Shown here piece by piece: positions 8,246 through 16,900 of a stretch of 64,000 bases of DNA. Made by a program: the position numbers and the translations under genes. The stretch is taken from the NCBI GenBank assembly GCA_052078155.1, contig JBQJBP010000001.1, forward strand, positions 2,294,001 to 2,358,000, given 5' to 3'. Position 1 is the first letter of the stretch; each line of letters starts with the position of its first letter. The notes under the pieces were generated by a model. That model was not told the DNA's origin. It ran no database searches and saw only the letters and a list, made by a program, of their open reading frames with translations. The DNA comes from CAXBMB01 sp052078155 (lineage in GTDB: Bacteria; Pseudomonadota; Alphaproteobacteria; Kiloniellales; DSM-21159).

Positions 8246-8309
8246 GTTTTAGAACACTGAAAAGCGTTTCACGCTTCAACTGGTATGGTCCACTGCATTT
8301 ACTGAAACC
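8246..8309 (-). repeat. Degenerate copy of the mosaic intergenic repeat, module 1 (copy G)
   Basis: The segment containing AACACTGAAAAGCG and TCACGCTTCAA aligns with the middle of the copy at 17593-17729, including the spacing to a final GAAACC. It fills the gap between the convergent SMR and asnB genes. It is the most diverged copy and the least certain. Confidence 0.5.
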
Positions 8310-8351
8310 AACTGGCCTGCAGCAAGATGGCGTCTTCCAGCTGCTCCTGTC

Positions 8352-10148
8352 TTATTCCGCCGCCTGAGACAAACGGTCGAAGAGATCTCCGCGCCCGGCT
8401 GCCAGTCCACCAAAGCGATGGGCATGCCAGGTGGCCAGGAACAACAAGGCCCACCATAGAAACCGGCTGTTCTTGTCATCACTCAGATAGAGGTCCCGCA
8501 CTGCCTGGGGCCTGAAGTGCTGGGCGATCAGAGGCTGGCGAGGCAGCAGGTCGGCCAGCGTCTTCTGGTGGGCCGCCAGCCAATCCCCCACCGGAACCGT
8601 GAACCCCTGCTTGCGGTCAAAGGGGCGCGCCTTGGGCAGTTTTTCCTTCAGCCAGGTCTTCAGCAGCCACTTGCCGTCGCGGCCCTGAATTTTCAGACTG
8701 TCCGGCAGGTTGAACGCAAAGGCCGCCACCTTAGGGTCCAGGAACGGCGTCCGGCCTTCCATGCCGTGGGCCATCAGGCAGTTGTCCAGTTTGATCAGAA
8801 GGTCATTGGGCAGCCAGTCACGGATGTCCGAGGCCTGCAGGTCCTGCAGGGCCGACTGGCCGCCGGGCAGATCATAACCTGCGGGCTGCGCGGCCGCTCT
8901 GCGCCAGTCCCCTGACGGTCTGGCCAGCAGATACCCGGCATCAGGGCCGGCCCCGCGCAAACGGCGCAGCTGGCTTTTCAGCTTCCGCAACCAGGCCCGG
9001 CGATATCGGCCATAACCGGCAAAGAGCTCATCAGCCCCTTCCCCGGACAACACAACCTTGAACCGTTCCGATGCTTTGGCCGCCAGTTTCCAGCTGGGCA
9101 GGATGGCATAGTCGGTCACCGGGTCATCCATATAGGCGGCAATCTCCGGCAGCAGGGTCCAGAAATCCTGCTCGCCGAAGCGGACTTCGATGTGCTCAGC
9201 CCCATGGGCTTTGGCAAGGCTTCTGGCAATCTCCAGCTTGTCCCCCCGACCGGGCGCTTTGCCGCTGGGGGTGTCAAAGGTGGCTGTCAGAGTGACCAGA
9301 TCCAGCTCCTCCTGCCGGGCAAGCAGAGACAGCAGAGCCGAGGAATCCACTCCGCCGGATAAAAAGAGACCAAAGGACTCCCTGATCGGCTGATGAGCCA
9401 GCACGGATTCTGCCAGCACGCCATCCAGTTGCTCAATCTGGGCTGGCAGACCACTGGCCAGAGGCTGCGCGGTCGGATCTATGGCCGGGCGGTCCCGCCG
9501 GGCCAGCAACCGTCCTTGCCGCCACAGCTGAACCTGTCCGGTTTTCAGGCGTGTCACCCCACTCAGAGGCGTTTCTTCTCCAAAGGTATGGTGCCGGCAA
9601 AGCACCGCTTCCAAAGGACCTTCTTCCAGCTCGGGCTGCAGCAACCCGGCTTCATAGAATGCTTTGGGTTCCGAGGCAAAAGCCAGAAGCTCGGGCGTTT
9701 CAAAAAGATAAAGAGGTTTGATGCCAAAAGGGTCGCGCCCCAGAACCAGGGTCTGATCGGTCGGGTCATAGAGTGCAAAGGCATACATGCCACGCAAGCG
9801 GTCTGCCCAGCTGAGATCATCGGCCGGCGCCTGATCATACAGGCCCAGCACCACCTCACTGTCCGACTCACTTTGATAGGCATAGCCCGAGGTGTCTGCT
9901 TTCAGGTCCCGGTAGTTGTAGATCTCACCGTTGCAGACCAGGGCCTGCTGCTGCGGACCGTACATGGGTTGATGACCCCGGCTGGGATCGACGATGGCCA
10001 GCCGGGTATGTCCCAGCGCCAGGGGGCCGTCCAGATGAAACTCCCAGGCATCGGGGCCGCGCAGACGCAAAGCCGCCGTCATGCGTTCTATGACGCCCCG
10101 CTCCGCCGGCTTACCATCTTTGCGCAGATAGCCTGCAATGCCACACAT
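8352..10148 (-). CDS. asnB: Glutamine-hydrolysing asparagine synthetase
   Basis: A 598-residue enzyme that makes asparagine, or a related amide, from aspartate using glutamine and ATP. ATG 10148 places the catalytic cysteine at position 2 (MCGIAGYL), as required after methionine removal in class II amidotransferases; longer in-frame starts are therefore rejected. The N-terminal glutaminase domain covers about residues 1-200 (RGPDAW, NGEIYNY), and the synthetase domain holds the ATP-binding SGGVDSSALL loop. AAGGA precedes the start. It lies 46 bases after an Lrp/AsnC-type regulator on the same strand. Some family members make amides in secondary metabolism or osmoadaptation, so asparagine as product is likely but not certain. 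Confidence 0.9.
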   Translation of the reverse strand: MCGIAGYLRKDGKPAERGVIERMTAALRLRGPDAWEFHLDGPLALGHTRLAIVDPSRGHQPMYGPQQQALVCNGEIYNYRDLKADTSGYAYQSESDSEVVLGLYDQAPADDLSWADRLRGMYAFALYDPTDQTLVLGRDPFGIKPLYLFETPELLAFASEPKAFYEAGLLQPELEEGPLEAVLCRHHTFGEETPLSGVTRLKTGQVQLWRQGRLLARRDRPAIDPTAQPLASGLPAQIEQLDGVLAESVLAHQPIRESFGLFLSGGVDSSALLSLLARQEELDLVTLTATFDTPSGKAPGRGDKLEIARSLAKAHGAEHIEVRFGEQDFWTLLPEIAAYMDDPVTDYAILPSWKLAAKASERFKVVLSGEGADELFAGYGRYRRAWLRKLKSQLRRLRGAGPDAGYLLARPSGDWRRAAAQPAGYDLPGGQSALQDLQASDIRDWLPNDLLIKLDNCLMAHGMEGRTPFLDPKVAAFAFNLPDSLKIQGRDGKWLLKTWLKEKLPKARPFDRKQGFTVPVGDWLAAHQKTLADLLPRQPLIAQHFRPQAVRDLYLSDDKNSRFLWWALLFLATWHAHRFGGLAAGRGDLFDRLSQAAE

Positions 10149-10194
10149 GGCCGATCCTTTTCGCCCGTCATCGGGGCCAAACCAAAACGAAGTG

Positions 10195-10668
10195 TCAGAT
10201 GATATCGACAGGCACCCGGGGGCTGTCCTTGGCCATTTCAATAACAAAGGACGTGTGCACATCCTTGACGGAGGGCACCCGGGTCAGCTGATCCCGGGTG
10301 AACTGGCCAAAAGCATCCAGATCCGCCACCACGACACGCAGCAAGAAGTCCATCTCCCCGGCCATCATGTAGCAGGCCACCACTTCCGGCATGTCAGAAA
10401 CGGCCGCCACAAAAGTCTTGGCATCCGCATCCTTGTGCCGCTCCAGATTGACCCGGACAAAGGCTTCCACGTTGAGGCCAACCTTCCGCCGATCCACCTG
10501 GGCGCTGTAGCCGGAGATGATGCCGTCGTTTTCCAACTGCCGCAGCCGACGCAAACAGGGCGACGGGGACATGCCAACCCGTTCCGCCAGTTCCACGTTT
10601 GGCAGGCGGCCTTCCGTTTGCAGGACTTTCAGGATCTTGCGATCCGCATCTGACAGTTTTCTCTGCAC
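10195..10668 (-). CDS. Lrp/AsnC family transcriptional regulator
   Basis: A 157-residue DNA-binding protein. Residues 5-60 form the winged helix-turn-helix (LSDADRKILKVLQTEGRL ... SPSPCLRRLRQLENDGII), and residues 70-150 form the RAM/ACT ligand-binding domain with the motif VACYMMAGEMDFLLRVVV. The GTG start at 10668 has GGAG six bases upstream. It is directly upstream of asnB on the same strand, so it may control asparagine synthesis in response to an amino acid, as AsnC does with asnA in enterobacteria; this is inference by analogy. Confidence 0.93.
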   Translation of the reverse strand: MQRKLSDADRKILKVLQTEGRLPNVELAERVGMSPSPCLRRLRQLENDGIISGYSAQVDRRKVGLNVEAFVRVNLERHKDADAKTFVAAVSDMPEVVACYMMAGEMDFLLRVVVADLDAFGQFTRDQLTRVPSVKDVHTSFVIEMAKDSPRVPVDII

Positions 10669-10819
10669 CGTCCACTCCCTATCGCAGCCATTCTTCAGCC
10701 GGGCCAGTGACCCTATCTAACCTGCCTGACCATGCGAAGACCAGCCCGCTTGCCTGGCCCCTCTCCTGCAACCAACGCCCAGGGAACACTATCGCGCTCC
10801 CCACATCGCCGGGCCATGG

Positions 10820-11956
10820 TTACCACCCCTGCAAACGGGTCCAGATGCCTTGTGACCGACAGGCCGCCCCGGCCACCAGATGATAGCGATCATAGGCCGC
10901 TGCTGTCATGCAGGCGTGGTTCAACAGAACGCGCAGACGGGTCCCTACTGGGAAATCATCGTAAGGCAGTTTCCCGCTGGCGGCGGCGATCATGCCATGT
11001 TCCTGATGCGCTTCGGCCACATAGAGGTCCGCCAGAGGTGTCATAGAGTCTTCCTTGCAGACCAGCCCGTAGCCCATGTAGTCAAAAAAGTCCGCAGCGG
11101 AGATGTCCTTGGACAAGGCCAGCGCCCCTGCGTCGATCAGGATTCGACCCGTGCGGTGATTGTGTCCGATCACAGTGGCCAGGACGGACAAAGCCTGATC
11201 CTGAGGGCCGCAGGCGCCGATGCCCTGCTGGTCCAGATCATAGAAGCAATAAACACCCGGTCGGATTTCCGTCAGCCCTTCGAAGGAGCGGGCATGAACC
11301 GCCGTCGGTGTGGAGCCTGCCGAAACAACGGGGCAGGGCAATCCTGCCGCCCGCAAGCGCTGACTGGCCCGCACCACGGCCGCCCGTTCCTGTTCGGCGA
11401 TGGCTTTCACGGCCAGGACCGACTGCGCCCCGTAAGAGTGTCCGGCATGGGTCAGAACCCCGCGCAGCTCCAGGTGGACCGAAGCATCAATGGCCTGACC
11501 CAGGGCAAGCAGCAGTTCACCATCGGCATCAATGCCCGCACGACCGCCGCCGCTGTCAATTTCGATCAGCATAGGCAAGACCACCCCGGCACGTTCGGCT
11601 TCTGCTGCCAGCAGGTCCAGCGCCTTCAGATTATCGCTCAGGCAGGTAACAGTGATGCCCTGCTTCAACAAGGCGGCCACTTCTGTCACTTTTTGCGGGG
11701 TCAGTCCGACGGCGTAGGTCAGGTCTGAAAAACCACCTTCAGCGAAGTAACGGGCTTCGGCCAGGGTGGAAACCGTGACCGCAGGCTGGGTTTCCTGGCA
11801 GGCCAACCGAGCCACCTCCAGGCACTTGGCGGTTTTCAGATGAGGGCGCAGCAAAAGACCGGCCTGATCGGCCCGCGCTTTCATGGCCGCGCAGTTGCGG
11901 CGCAAGCGAGGCTCATCCAGCAGCAGGGCCGGCGTCTGAATAGCTGAAAACTCCAC
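10820..11956 (-). CDS. PLP-dependent D-serine dehydratase / D-threonine aldolase family enzyme
   Basis: A 378-residue fold-type III PLP enzyme. The N-terminal alanine-racemase-like barrel contains RPHLKTAK with the PLP lysine at K41, and the C-terminal domain has the LLNHACMTAAAYDRYHLV segment whose histidine and cysteine form the metal site in eukaryotic-type D-serine dehydratase and D-threonine aldolase. GTG 11956 follows GGGGGA with normal spacing; a longer reading frame extends upstream but lacks a ribosome site. It should act on D-serine, D-threonine or a related beta-hydroxy amino acid. The exact substrate is unknown. Confidence 0.88.
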   Translation of the reverse strand: MEFSAIQTPALLLDEPRLRRNCAAMKARADQAGLLLRPHLKTAKCLEVARLACQETQPAVTVSTLAEARYFAEGGFSDLTYAVGLTPQKVTEVAALLKQGITVTCLSDNLKALDLLAAEAERAGVVLPMLIEIDSGGGRAGIDADGELLLALGQAIDASVHLELRGVLTHAGHSYGAQSVLAVKAIAEQERAAVVRASQRLRAAGLPCPVVSAGSTPTAVHARSFEGLTEIRPGVYCFYDLDQQGIGACGPQDQALSVLATVIGHNHRTGRILIDAGALALSKDISAADFFDYMGYGLVCKEDSMTPLADLYVAEAHQEHGMIAAASGKLPYDDFPVGTRLRVLLNHACMTAAAYDRYHLVAGAACRSQGIWTRLQGW

Positions 11957-12065
11957 GCAATTTCCCCCAAAAAGCAACAGGTGACTTTTTGTCTTATGCC
12001 AGCAACCTCGCGCCTCGCCAAGGGGGCGCCCCTGTTGCCGGGGTTGCTGGCCCGCTTGCCGACAC

Positions 12066-12100
12066 AAAGAAAAAGGCGGCCCCCAAAGAGGACCGCCCAT
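12066..12100 (-). terminator. Terminator after the cytochrome c gene
   Basis: GGCGGCCC (12075-12082) and its partner ending at 12097 form an eight-pair stem with one mismatch; read on the minus strand it is followed by TTTTTCTTTG. It lies about 55 bases downstream of the cytochrome stop. Confidence 0.75.
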
Positions 12101-12154
12101 TCCTGTCACAGACAAACCAGCAGGTGGGCGCTGAAGGCCCCGCCCCTGCGGTGA

Positions 12155-12538
12155 TCAGTTGGTGGCTTCTTTCAGGTAAGCCATCAGATTGTCCATGTCT
12201 TTGTCTTTTTTGATACCGGCAAAGGACATCTTGGTGCCTTTGAGGAACTTTTTCGGCTTCTTCAGGAAAGCGCGCAGGCTTTCATCATCCCAGGTGATGC
12301 CAGCGCCTTTCATGGCTTTGGAATACTTGAAACCTTCAACCATTGCGGCTTCACGTCCCATCACGCCATGCAGGTTCGGGCCAACCTTGTTCTTACCGCC
12401 AGCTTCAACGGTGTGGCAGGCTTTGCATTTTTTGAAGACTTTGGAGCCTTTTTTGGCATCCCCTTCGGCCAGCGCCGGGGAAGCCAGAGCAAGGCCTGCG
12501 ATCAAAGCCACGACAGCCGTTTTGACAGCAAACTTCAT
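12155..12538 (-). CDS. Small class I cytochrome c (c2/c-550 type)
   Basis: A 127-residue exported electron carrier. Residues 1-24 are a Sec signal peptide ending in SPALA, followed by a mature protein with a single haem-binding CKACH at 38-42 and the probable axial methionine M104 in GTKMSFAG. The mature size of about 100 residues fits periplasmic cytochrome c2. ATG 12538 is preceded by GGAG; longer in-frame readings would bury the signal peptide. Its partner is unknown; it is not adjacent to an oxidase. It could receive electrons from the respiratory chain. Confidence 0.93.
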   Translation of the reverse strand: MKFAVKTAVVALIAGLALASPALAEGDAKKGSKVFKKCKACHTVEAGGKNKVGPNLHGVMGREAAMVEGFKYSKAMKGAGITWDDESLRAFLKKPKKFLKGTKMSFAGIKKDKDMDNLMAYLKEATN

Positions 12539-12842
12539 CTTTCTCTCCACTTCGTTCCAAACAAGCGCGGGCACAGATTTTTCGTTGTTACGAGCCCAAA
12601 CGCCCTTTTCTCGGTGTTTGAGCGGCGAGTATGCCCAGACTGTCAATAAAATACCAGTACTGGCGCTACACGCTTTTGTGTCAGGAAACTTGACCTAAAA
12701 GGGCAAAAAGCCCCTGGTTTTCTTGGGCTTGCCAAAAATGTTCCATTAGAATGCGCTCAAATGTCGCGAGGTGATATTGCCACTTCGGGACCGACTGGCC
12801 GAGCAACCCGCCTTCGGCCGGATTTCAAAAGGGGACGCAAGC
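12539..12842. other. Divergent intergenic region between cytochrome c and amidase
   Basis: A 304-base gap between divergent genes, so it must hold both promoters. The only clear symmetry is the perfect 10-base palindrome CCAGTACTGG at 12654-12663. On the minus strand a TTGACA hexamer (12642-12637) is a possible -35 element for the cytochrome gene, but no convincing -10 follows at the right distance. No gene is supported. Confidence 0.4.
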
Positions 12843-14291
12843 GTGATTGACTATTTCAAAGATGCCACAGCTCTCAGCCAAAGCCTGGCAGCAGGGGACA
12901 TTTCGTCTCTGGAACTGACTGAAGGCTACATCCAGCGCATTGAAAGCCTGGACGACAAAACCAATGCCGTGGTGGTGCGGAACTTCGATCAGGCCCGGGA
13001 AGATGCCCGGGCCATCGACGAGGCCCGGGCCAGGAAAGCAGCGGTCGGGCCGCTGGCTGGCCTGCCTGTTACAGTGAAGGAATCTTTCAACGTCACCGGG
13101 CTGCCCACCACCTGGGGCGCCCCCTGGCGGCGCGGCCACCAAGCTGACAGCGATTCGGCGGTGGTTCGGCGCTACCGCGAAGCCGGTGGCGTGATCCTGG
13201 GCAAGAGCAACGTCTCCTTCCTGCTGATGGACTACCAGTCCATCAACGAGGTCTATGGCACCAGCAACAACCCCTGGGATCTGGAAAGAACCCCAGGGGG
13301 GTCATCCGGCGGCTCCGCTGCTGCCCTGGCAGCCGGCCTGACGGGCCTGGAAGCGGGCAGCGACATCGGTGGGTCCCTGCGCAATCCGGCACACTATTGC
13401 GGCGTCTACTCCCTCAAGCCGACCCAGGGCGTGATTTCTTCAGACGGACACACCCTGTCGCCTGTTCCCATGCCGCCGACCGACCTGGCTGTAGTGGGCC
13501 CCATGGCCAGGTCCGCCCGGGATCTGGATCTGGCCCTCGATATCCTGGCGGGTCCCGAAGGCCTGAAAGCACAAGCCTGGTCCCTGTCCCTGCCCAAAGC
13601 AGAAAAGACCGCGCTGAACGATTACAAAGTCGCGGTGATGAGCAACCACACCGCAGCACCCGTGGACCGCAGCCTGGTCGACAAACTGTCAGAGCTGGCC
13701 GCTCATCTGGAGGGCCTGGGCGTTCGGGTCGATGATCAGGCCCGCCCCGAGCTGGACCTCTGGGAAGCGCACGGCCTCTATTCTTCCCTGCTCTTTTCGG
13801 TCTTTGCGCAGGACACGCCTCCGGGCGAGATTCAAGCCATGCGGGCAGCAGGCGAACCGGCAGAGGACGACTACAGTGGCCGGGCCATGACATTGCGGGC
13901 CTGGGATCTGCTCCATCGCGGCTGGGGGCAGCTGGACCGCCAAAGGGTCACAACCCAGCATCTCTGGCGGGCGTTTTTTGGTGAGTGGGATGTCATGCTC
14001 TGCCCTATTGGCGTGAACGCCGCCAATCTGCACAAGCTGGACTCCTTCGAAACCCGCACCCGTACGGTAAATGGCGAGGAACAGCCCTTCTTCCAGCAGT
14101 CCTTCTGGGCCGGGCTTGCCACTCTGGCCGACCTGCCCGTGGTGACCGTTCCCCTGGGCCAAAACCAGGATGGCCTGCCTTTGGGGGTGCAGGTCATCGC
14201 CGCGCCATTCCGTGAACGCGAAGCCATCCGCTTTGCCCATCTGCTGTCAGAAGAAATTGGCGGGTTCCAGACCCCTTCAGGCTGGTCTTAA
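12843..14291 (+). CDS. Amidase-signature family hydrolase
   Basis: A 482-residue hydrolase of carboxamides. The Ser-cisSer-Lys triad is complete: K79 in LPVTVKESFN, S154 in TPGGSSGGSAA and the nucleophile S178 in GSDIGGSLRNPAH; the 24-residue spacing of the two serines matches the family. GTG 12843 with AAGGGG eight bases upstream is preferred over an earlier in-frame start at 12771. It does not look like GatA, since no gatC or gatB is nearby, so an acylamide, nitrile-derived amide or peptide amide substrate is more likely. No export signal is seen. Confidence 0.92.
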   Translation: MIDYFKDATALSQSLAAGDISSLELTEGYIQRIESLDDKTNAVVVRNFDQAREDARAIDEARARKAAVGPLAGLPVTVKESFNVTGLPTTWGAPWRRGHQADSDSAVVRRYREAGGVILGKSNVSFLLMDYQSINEVYGTSNNPWDLERTPGGSSGGSAAALAAGLTGLEAGSDIGGSLRNPAHYCGVYSLKPTQGVISSDGHTLSPVPMPPTDLAVVGPMARSARDLDLALDILAGPEGLKAQAWSLSLPKAEKTALNDYKVAVMSNHTAAPVDRSLVDKLSELAAHLEGLGVRVDDQARPELDLWEAHGLYSSLLFSVFAQDTPPGEIQAMRAAGEPAEDDYSGRAMTLRAWDLLHRGWGQLDRQRVTTQHLWRAFFGEWDVMLCPIGVNAANLHKLDSFETRTRTVNGEEQPFFQQSFWAGLATLADLPVVTVPLGQNQDGLPLGVQVIAAPFREREAIRFAHLLSEEIGGFQTPSGWS

Positions 14292-14342
14292 GGTCAAAGC
14301 GCTTCCCACAAGAGAGGGAAGCAGCGCGCGTCAGACAGAAAA

Positions 14343-14380
14343 GGGGCGCTGGATTCTCCATCCAGCGCCCCGATCTTTAG
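14343..14380. terminator. Strong hairpin terminator between convergent genes
   Basis: An 11-bp perfect stem GGGGCGCTGGA/TCCAGCGCCCC (14343-14353 with 14361-14371) with a 7-base loop. The T-run is better on the minus strand (CCCCTTTTC), so it may serve the HMA2 gene as well as the amidase. Confidence 0.8.
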
Positions 14381-14398
14381 GCTCATATCAATTAGCGC

Positions 14399-14485
14399 GA
14401 TCTCACTCCAAAGTCGTGACCTCAAGACGGAGACGTAAATCCACGCGGGCGCAACTCTCGGCGCATGACCCTCTCTAGTGAGATC
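14399..14485. other. Distant 9-base inverted repeat in an intergenic gap
   Basis: GATCTCACT (14399-14407) and AGTGAGATC (14477-14485) are perfect inverted copies 69 bases apart, between the terminator and the HMA2 gene. The enclosed sequence is GC-rich without a reading frame. It could be the closing stem of a small RNA or merely chance. Confidence 0.3.
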
Positions 14486-14498
14486 CGGAAAGGGCTGG

Positions 14499-14810
14499 TT
14501 AGCCCTGAATGGCCATGACCTCAGCCACAGCGGCTTCCGCCTCTTCTTCGCTGCCGTCGATCAGGGCTTCCCAGGTGTCCGGGGCGATCAGGTCTTCGTC
14601 ATAGGTCACCACCAGGGAAAAGGCGATGGGGTTGATTTCGATGCCTTCAATGCCATCGATGGCGCGCAGCTTGGCGCGGCCTTCCTTTTCTTTCAGTTCC
14701 GGGGCCTTGTCGAGAATATCCAGGCCGAACTTCAGGCGAATGCGGCCGGGCTCGTGTTTGGCAATCTTAAGGGCATCACGGGCTTTCAACAGGATGTCCA
14801 TATCGCTCAT
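14499..14810 (-). CDS. HMA2-domain-like small protein without metal-binding cysteines
   Basis: A 103-residue cytoplasmic protein. Residues 15-85 (HEPGRIRLKFGLDILDKAPE ... IDGIEGIEINPIAFSLVVTYD) match the beta-alpha-beta pattern of the heavy-metal-associated type 2 fold, in which PGR.R opens the first strand and NP..GS.LV.YD ends the hairpin. The CxxC metal site of true HMA domains is absent, so metal binding is doubtful. The tail is acidic. It lies 120 bases after a flavoenzyme gene on the same strand. Function unknown; the fold assignment is from pattern recall. Confidence 0.65.
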   Translation of the reverse strand: MSDMDILLKARDALKIAKHEPGRIRLKFGLDILDKAPELKEKEGRAKLRAIDGIEGIEINPIAFSLVVTYDEDLIAPDTWEALIDGSEEEAEAAVAEVMAIQG

Positions 14811-14930
14811 GACGTGACGCCTTTCTTGCAGTCTTTGGGAAGGATGAAACCGCAGGTCTTGTGCCTGCCGGGCGCGTGGCTGTCAACGCAGGAAGCACGG
14901 GACCGTTTGCTTCGTCCCTTTCGCCGTTCT

Positions 14931-16217
14931 TTAAAGCCGGTCCAGCATGGCGTGGTAGACCATGCCCAGCACCAGCAGTGGATGGCGCAGCAACGCCCCT
15001 CCGGGGAAGCCGGGCGTGGGCACGCGGGCCATAACATCAAAACGTTCACTGCTGCCACTCAAGGCCTCGGCGATGAGCTTTCCGGCAAGCGTCGCCATGG
15101 CCACACCGTGACCTGAATAGCCTTGCGCGTAATAGACATCCCCCGGCAGCCGCCCAAAGGCCGGCATGCGGTTCATGGTAATGGCCAGGGTCCCGCCCCA
15201 GGCATAGTCAATCTTCACATCGGCAAGCTGCGGGAACACCCGCAGCATGGGTTTGCGCACAAAAGACGCAATGTCCGCCGGGAAGTTGGGGGAATAGTTC
15301 TCCCCTCCCCCGAACAGCAGCCGACCATCTTCTGACAGGCGGTAGTAGTCGATGACGAACTTGGTATCGGCCACGGCCACATCATCGCGGATGATCTCGC
15401 GGGCCCGCTCCCCCAAAGGCTCTGTTGCAATGACAAAATTGTTGATGGGCATGATCCGGCCCATGATGCGCGGCTCCAGACGCTCCAGATATCCATTGCA
15501 GCCCAGCACCACCTGTTTGGCCGTCACCTGGCCCCTTGGCGTTTTGATCATGGTCTTTCCGGATTGCTGGGTCAGTTTTTCCGCCGGGGTCAGTTCATAG
15601 ATCTTTGCCCCGGCCTCCTCGGCAGCGGCAGCCAGACCCAGCGCAAAGTTCAGGGGATGCAGATGACCGGAGTCCGTATCAAGGGTGCCGGCGTGATAGG
15701 CCGTGCTGCCCACCATCTCCCGCATCTCCTCTTTGGGAACAAAGCGCAAGTGCTCATAGCCATAGCCTTCGCTGAGGTGCTCCACCTCTTCCTGCAGGTC
15801 GGCCACATCCCCGGCTTTCCAAGCCGCGTGCAGGATGCCCGGCTTAAAGGCGCAGTCGATCTTGTGGCGCGCGATCCGGGCCTTGACCTCTGCCTTTGAT
15901 TCTTCGGCCAGATCCCAAAGACGTCTGGCGTCTTCAGGCCCCATCATTTTTTCCAGGGTTTCCTGATCCTGCCGCTGACCGCTGCCCACCTGGCCGCCGT
16001 TTCGACCCGACGCCCCCCAGCCTGCCCGGCGGGCTTCCAGGACCACCACGTCGTATCCCCGTTCGGCCAGGTTCAGGGCCGTCGACAACCCTGTAAAGCC
16101 GCCGCCAATCACGCAGACATCACACGACAGATCCCCCTCCAGACCAGGGCGCTCAACAAGGCGCTTTGCCGTGGCGGCGTAATAGGACAGCGGATGCTCG
16201 TGCTGCTGAGCTGACAT
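14931..16217 (-). CDS. FAD-dependent amine oxidoreductase, gamma-glutamylputrescine oxidase (PuuB/DadA) type
   Basis: A 428-residue flavoprotein of the D-amino-acid-oxidase family. An N-terminal dinucleotide fold is seen at CDVCVIGGGFTGLSTALNLA (residues 32-51), followed by ARRAGWGASGRNGGQ, a signature of PuuB-like oxidases of gamma-glutamylated polyamines, and a C-terminal YAQGYSGHGVAMATLAGK FAD motif. ATG 16217 has GAGG five bases before it. Expected reaction is oxidative deamination of a secondary or primary amine, giving an aldehyde, ammonia and hydrogen peroxide. No other puu genes are adjacent, so the substrate is unproven. Confidence 0.88.
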   Translation of the reverse strand: MSAQQHEHPLSYYAATAKRLVERPGLEGDLSCDVCVIGGGFTGLSTALNLAERGYDVVVLEARRAGWGASGRNGGQVGSGQRQDQETLEKMMGPEDARRLWDLAEESKAEVKARIARHKIDCAFKPGILHAAWKAGDVADLQEEVEHLSEGYGYEHLRFVPKEEMREMVGSTAYHAGTLDTDSGHLHPLNFALGLAAAAEEAGAKIYELTPAEKLTQQSGKTMIKTPRGQVTAKQVVLGCNGYLERLEPRIMGRIMPINNFVIATEPLGERAREIIRDDVAVADTKFVIDYYRLSEDGRLLFGGGENYSPNFPADIASFVRKPMLRVFPQLADVKIDYAWGGTLAITMNRMPAFGRLPGDVYYAQGYSGHGVAMATLAGKLIAEALSGSSERFDVMARVPTPGFPGGALLRHPLLVLGMVYHAMLDRL

Positions 16218-16900
16218 GGTTCCTCTCTTTACGGTCAGGGTTTTGTCTTTTCTACATAACAACCTGACGTCTAGAGGACCCCAGCGCCGATGTCGGCGCA
16301 AGCGCGATCTGCTACCCAATCGGAGGTAGGCAAGACCTCATAAGGGGCAGATAAACAGCCAACCGCTACCCACACACGAATGAGACAAAATGGCGCAAAG
16401 AAACGCCCGGCCAGAAAAGTCACTGCAATAGCAACTACTTGAAACTGTGAATGAAACGCACAACAAGGCCGTAACATTACTGTTACAGGAGAAACGAGTT
16501 TTTTTTGACCTCTCCCCTTGATTATCCGTCGCTCCATTCTCAAATCTCCGATCAGACATTCATATATCACTAACTTTCCGAACGAAGACCGGGACGAAAT
16601 TAGAACGACCATTGGAAGAAGACGACTGAAGAAGCAGGGGAGCGCTGATTCAGTTTCATTCATTCTGACATCTGACAGGCAAGAAGGCCCTGGGGGAGGT
16701 GCCTTTAACTGCATTGTTGGCTGGCCTCAGGTTTGAGTGCCGGCCTGTTCCAATTCCGAAAGACTTCGAAAAACAAAAACTGATCAGCATCAGTGAATGC
16801 TGATTGTGCGTGATGGTTCGATCTGTACGAGAGCTTAGCTTTGCGATTTGGCAAGGCTCCCCAAACTCACGTGTCAGATCGGGTAACAAGGACAAAGAAG
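16218..16900. other. Long divergent intergenic region
   Basis: This 683-base gap is less GC-rich than its surroundings and has no convincing gene; short frames on both strands lack family features. It holds two operator-like symmetries: GTAACA-TTAC-TGTTAC (16471-16486), shaped like a CRP/FNR-class site, and ATCAGCAT-CAGTGA-ATGCTGAT (16783-16804), a perfect 8-bp hairpin that on the minus strand is followed by a T-rich run. It should hold promoters for the flavoenzyme (minus) and the secreted unknown (plus). Confidence 0.4.
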
